This document shows, one piece after another, positions 4,843 to 6,805 of a DNA stretch of 6,805 nt (position 1 is the stretch's first letter; every line of letters starts with the position of its first letter). The stretch comes from Candidatus Microgenomates bacterium (GTDB taxonomy: Bacteria; Patescibacteriota; Microgenomatia; Levybacterales; JACOYD01): NCBI GenBank assembly GCA_016182055.1, contig JACOYD010000044.1, positions 1-6,805 of the forward strand, read 5' to 3'. The notes below the pieces were generated by a model. It was not told where the DNA came from. It saw only the letters and a program-made list of their open reading frames with translations, and ran no database searches. The position numbers and the translations under genes were made by a program.

Positions 4843-5025
4843 GTGGCTATTGTCAGGGCCCAGCCGGGCGATACAACAGATTCTTTAATTCGTAAGTTTT
4901 CCCGAAAAGTTATTTCGGAGGGCATTTTAAGCGAGCTTAAAGACCGCGAGTTCTACAAAAAACCCGCTATTAAAAGACAGGAGCGGCTCAAAATTCGCAG
5001 CAGAAAGCGCCCGAAAATTATTTAA
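4843..5025 (+). CDS. rpsU: Small ribosomal subunit protein bS21
   Basis: Small basic protein of the 30S subunit, located near the 3' end of 16S rRNA, where it assists mRNA binding and initiation. About 60 residues. The bS21 pattern is clear: VRAQPGDTTDSLIRKFSRKV, then GILSELKDREFYKKP, then a strongly basic tail (KRQERLKIRSRKRPK). I prefer the GTG at 4843: it lies 8 nt after Shine-Dalgarno AAAGGGGG (4827-4834). The in-frame GTG at 4834 lies within that Shine-Dalgarno and would add only three residues (M-F-Y). The ATG at 4841 overlaps this GTG but is out of frame and stops after 15 codons. The gene has its own promoter and a two-hairpin leader, and ybeY starts 2 nt after its stop. Confidence 0.92.
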   Translation: MAIVRAQPGDTTDSLIRKFSRKVISEGILSELKDREFYKKPAIKRQERLKIRSRKRPKII

Positions 5026-5027
5026 TT

Positions 5028-5411
5028 ATGATAACAGTGCTTCTTTTTTGCGAGTCGCGCTATCCTGTGAACAGAAAGGCCATCAAAAAAACCGTCGAGG
5101 TTATCTTGGGGCAACGGGGAGTTTCCGGCCATGTGGAAGTGTCTGTTTCTATTGTGGGTGACCGGAAAATGAAGGTTTTAAACAAAAAATACCGGCAAAA
5201 AGATGGAACAGCCGACGTGCTTTCATTTTCTCAAACTCAGGGAGAATGGGCAAAAACGCCTGACGGAGTCTTGCGTTTGGGGGACGTGATTATTTCCTTC
5301 CCACAGGCTAGAAAAAACGCCAGAGAAAAAGAAACGCTGGTTGATGAAGAAATAGATTTTTTGCTACGGCACGGCCTGTTGCATTTATTGGGAATACATC
5401 ACGATGGGTAA
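5028..5411 (+). CDS. ybeY: Endoribonuclease YbeY, C-terminally short
   Basis: Zinc-dependent endoribonuclease involved in 16S rRNA 3'-end maturation and ribosome quality control. The UPF0054 signatures are present: KKYRQKDGTADVLSF (about 53-67), RLGDVIIS (about 83-90) and the metal motif HGLLHLLGIHH, with ligands His115, His119 and His125. The protein ends two residues after the third histidine (127 residues), whereas many homologues carry a further 15-25 residues. Its stop TAA (5409-5411) lies in the outer arm of the palindrome at 5408-5515. ATG 5028 is 2 nt after the rpsU stop and lacks its own Shine-Dalgarno, so translation is probably coupled to rpsU. The pairing with bS21 makes functional sense, since both act at the 16S 3' end. 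Confidence 0.93.
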   Translation: MITVLLFCESRYPVNRKAIKKTVEVILGQRGVSGHVEVSVSIVGDRKMKVLNKKYRQKDGTADVLSFSQTQGEWAKTPDGVLRLGDVIISFPQARKNAREKETLVDEEIDFLLRHGLLHLLGIHHDG

Positions 5412-5515
5412 TACTACCAATACTACAAATGTCAAATACTACAAATATTTCAATAAAAATGGCTATTGATTTATTGGTATTTATTGGTAGTATTGGTATG
5501 TATTTGTAGTATTAC
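5408..5515. repeat. 108-bp iterated-word palindrome between ybeY and dnaX
   Basis: Perfect outer arms GTAATACTAC (5408-5417) and GTAGTATTAC (5506-5515) enclose arms built from repeated words. On the left AATACTACAAAT occurs at 5419-5430 and again at 5435-5446. On the right ATTTATTGGTA occurs at about 5469-5479 and again at 5479-5489, followed by GTATTGGTA. Most left words have an inverse on the right (ACTACCAATACTAC versus GTAGTATTGGTA). The outer left arm provides the ybeY stop, and the right arm ends 5 nt before the dnaX Shine-Dalgarno. It fills almost the entire spacer. A weak promoter match (TTGGTA 5484-5489, 17 bp, TAGTAT 5507-5512) lies in the right arm but is not strong enough to call. 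Confidence 0.75.
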
Positions 5516-5529
5516 GACCGAAGGGAGTT

Positions 5530-6579
5530 ATGGTTTTTTATAGAAAATATCGGCCGCAGAAAATTTCCGAACTTGATAGCGAGCCGGTACGGGTAAGCCT
5601 GGCTAATATTTTATCAGCAAAAGAGCCGCCCCACGCCCTCTTATTCACCGGACCAAAAGGTCTGGGAAAAACATCGGCGGCTAGAATTGTAGCCAAGATA
5701 GTTAATTGTTCTGCAAAGCAGAATAAGCCGTGCAATAAGTGCGGGCAGTGCGTTTCCATCACTAACGGGACAAATCTTGATATTTTGGAAATTGATGCGG
5801 CTTCAAATCGCGGCATTGAGGAAATCCGCGATCTTAGGGAAAAAATCAAACTAGCTCCATCCGCCGCCAGAAAAAAAGTCTATATTATTGACGAGGTGCA
5901 TATGTTAACCCCCGAGGCTTTCAATGCTCTCTTAAAAACTCTGGAAGAGCCGCCAAGCCATGCCATGTTTATTCTTTGTACTACAGAAGTGCACAAAGTT
6001 CCCAAAACCATTGCCTCGCGCTGTTTTCATATTGTCTTTAAGAACGCTACAGGTCAGGAGCTTGAGCGGTCGCTAAAAAGAATTATTTCTATGGAGAAAA
6101 TAAACATGGATCAGGAAGCGCTGGCGATTATTGCCAAAAACGCCGACGGCAGTTTTCGCGATGGAGCCAAAATTTTGGAGCAGGCAGTTTTGGCAGTAGG
6201 CAGAAAAAAAATTACCGGCGAGAGAATTTTAGCGCTTTTGGGAAGCAGCAAAAACGGGCTGGAGATTTTCGAGGCTTTGAAGGAAAAAAACGCCGGCCGC
6301 GCCCTTAACTGGTTAAACGAAGCGGTAGCGGGCGGATTAAATATCAAGTCATGGCTGGAGGAGACGTTAGCCGTGTTGCATACAGTACTTCTTTTTAAGT
6401 ATGATATAAAAGAAGGAGAAGTTAATGATGAGGTTTTGCAGTTTACTCAAGAGGAACTGAAAAAGTTAATCATGCTTTTTTCCAAGGCCCATCAGGAATT
6501 GCGTTTGGCAGTTATTGCACAACTGCCGGTAGAGCTGGCCATTATTGAATATTGTATGGAAGAAGGAGTGCCCGCCTAA
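5530..6579 (+). CDS. dnaX: DNA polymerase III clamp-loader subunit DnaX, gamma-like short form
   Basis: AAA+ ATPase of the clamp loader that opens and loads the beta clamp during replication. It starts with the family signature FYRKYRPQ (3-10). Walker A is GPKGLGKTS (41-49); the zinc module is Cys60-x7-Cys68-x2-Cys71-x2-Cys74; EIDAASNRGIEEIRDL follows; Walker B is VYIIDEVHML (117-126); sensor 1 lies in LCTTEVHKVPKTIASRC, with arginine finger Arg164 in SRC; sensor 2 lies in ADGSFRDG. A lid and an oligomerisation region complete the 349 residues. The tau-specific domains that bind the helicase and polymerase alpha are absent, so this is a gamma-like form and no frameshift is needed to make one. 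ATG 5530 follows AAGGGAG (5521-5527) at unusually short spacing. The last codons and the TAA are part of the RNA-like motif at 6571-6616. Confidence 0.96.
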   Translation: MVFYRKYRPQKISELDSEPVRVSLANILSAKEPPHALLFTGPKGLGKTSAARIVAKIVNCSAKQNKPCNKCGQCVSITNGTNLDILEIDAASNRGIEEIRDLREKIKLAPSAARKKVYIIDEVHMLTPEAFNALLKTLEEPPSHAMFILCTTEVHKVPKTIASRCFHIVFKNATGQELERSLKRIISMEKINMDQEALAIIAKNADGSFRDGAKILEQAVLAVGRKKITGERILALLGSSKNGLEIFEALKEKNAGRALNWLNEAVAGGLNIKSWLEETLAVLHTVLLFKYDIKEGEVNDEVLQFTQEELKKLIMLFSKAHQELRLAVIAQLPVELAIIEYCMEEGVPA

Positions 6580-6616
6580 ACTTACCCCGCTGAGCGGGGA
6601 GCGTTTGAACGGCGGG
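6571..6616 (+). ncRNA. Structured motif before ybaB, copy 2 of the rpsU leader motif
   Basis: CCCGCC (6571-6576) pairs with GGCGGG (6611-6616), AAAC (6578-6581) with GTTT (6603-6606), and CCCCGC (6585-6590) with GCGGGG (6594-6599) around loop TGA. An internal loop TTA (6582-6584) faces AGC (6600-6602). Compared with 4724-4785 the core words and internal loop are identical, while GAAC/GTTC has become AAAC/GTTT, a compensatory change. The 5' strand encodes the last residues and TAA of dnaX, and the motif ends 18 nt before the ybaB ATG. There is no U-tract, so it is not a terminator. It could be a cis-regulator, a processing site or a dispersed hairpin element. Confidence 0.6.
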
Positions 6617-6634
6617 TAAAAGGACGGTGATTTT

Positions 6635-6805
6635 ATGATTAATCCATTCAAACAATTAGGAGACCTCAAGAAGATGCGCGATCAGGCCATGGAAATTCAA
6701 AAACAGCTGCAGGCCGAAGAAATTACCGTGGAGAAGAATGGAGTTAAGGTGGTTATCAGCGGCGATCAGAAAATTAGAGAACTTGAGAGTAATGACAGAA
6801 GCGAT
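6635..6805 (+). CDS. ybaB: YbaB/EbfC nucleoid-associated protein, 3'-truncated by window edge
   Basis: Small DNA-binding nucleoid-associated protein of the YbaB/EbfC family, usually about 100 residues; 57 are visible and the frame runs off the window. The N-terminus is typical: MINPFKQLGDLKKMRDQAME, a helix with the family's lysine-methionine pattern, then IQKQLQAEEITVEKNG and the strand VKVVISGDQKI. AAAGGA (6618-6623) lies 11 nt upstream of ATG 6635 and GGTGA (6626-6630) is nearer. The location directly after dnaX is the classic dnaX-ybaB(-recR) arrangement and supports the call. The leader is preceded by the structured motif shared with rpsU, so the two genes may be co-regulated. Confidence 0.92.
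   Translation, partial: MINPFKQLGDLKKMRDQAMEIQKQLQAEEITVEKNGVKVVISGDQKIRELESNDRSD

Noticed and set aside
5484..5512. Promoter for dnaX within the palindrome (TTGGTA, 17 bp, TAGTAT)
   Set aside because: Only 4 of 6 matches in each box, in a repeat made of similar words where chance matches are expected.
5408..5515. CRISPR-like array suggested by recurring words
   Set aside because: The words are short, drift in sequence, lack regular spacers and occur as inverted sets, so this is a palindrome and not an array. No cas genes are present.
6111..6347. Minus-strand open frames over dnaX (also 5538-5849)
   Set aside because: Antisense shadows of a well-supported gene, with no Shine-Dalgarno or recognisable protein.

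Overview
This 6.8 kb window looks like chromosomal DNA from a small-genome bacterium of the Candidate Phyla Radiation (Patescibacteria, perhaps Microgenomates or Parcubacteria). The assignment is an inference from several features: a prolyl-tRNA synthetase without the usual insertion domain, a DnaX that stops after the ATPase and lid region, a YbeY that ends right after its third metal histidine, very short or absent leaders, and spacers filled with iterated-word palindromes. TGA is used as a stop (4257-4259), so the TGA-to-glycine code of some CPR lineages does not apply.

Left part (1-2778): the 3' part of proS, then a spacer of about 210 bp between convergent genes. The spacer holds a 38-bp palindrome, a 120-bp imperfect dyad and a probable terminator. 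Next come two divergently transcribed genes for proteins I do not recognise (1264-1803 minus, 1936-2778 plus), with a REP-like hairpin between them.

Middle (2770-4685): a minus-strand YdjM/DUF457 membrane protein shares a short, divergent promoter region with a DHH-like phosphoesterase gene that may be leaderless. The DHH-like gene contains an 81-bp palindromic repeat translated in frame as 27 residues. An AT-rich palindrome then separates it from a HIT-family hydrolase gene.

Right part (4683-6805): a good sigma70-type promoter overlaps the stop of the HIT gene and drives a leader of about 125 nt with two hairpins, then rpsU (bS21) and ybeY (16S rRNA maturation). Another iterated-word palindrome follows, then dnaX (clamp-loader ATPase) and the start of ybaB. 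dnaX-ybaB is a classic conserved pair, often followed by recR.

The main discoveries are two. First, a structured RNA-like motif occurs twice, in the rpsU leader (4724-4785) and across the dnaX stop just before ybaB (6571-6616). The copies share core words and show one compensatory base-pair change. Second, a set of palindromes unrelated in sequence but built alike (short words iterated, then inverted) occupies the spacers, supplies stop codons to neighbouring genes and in one case lies inside a coding sequence.
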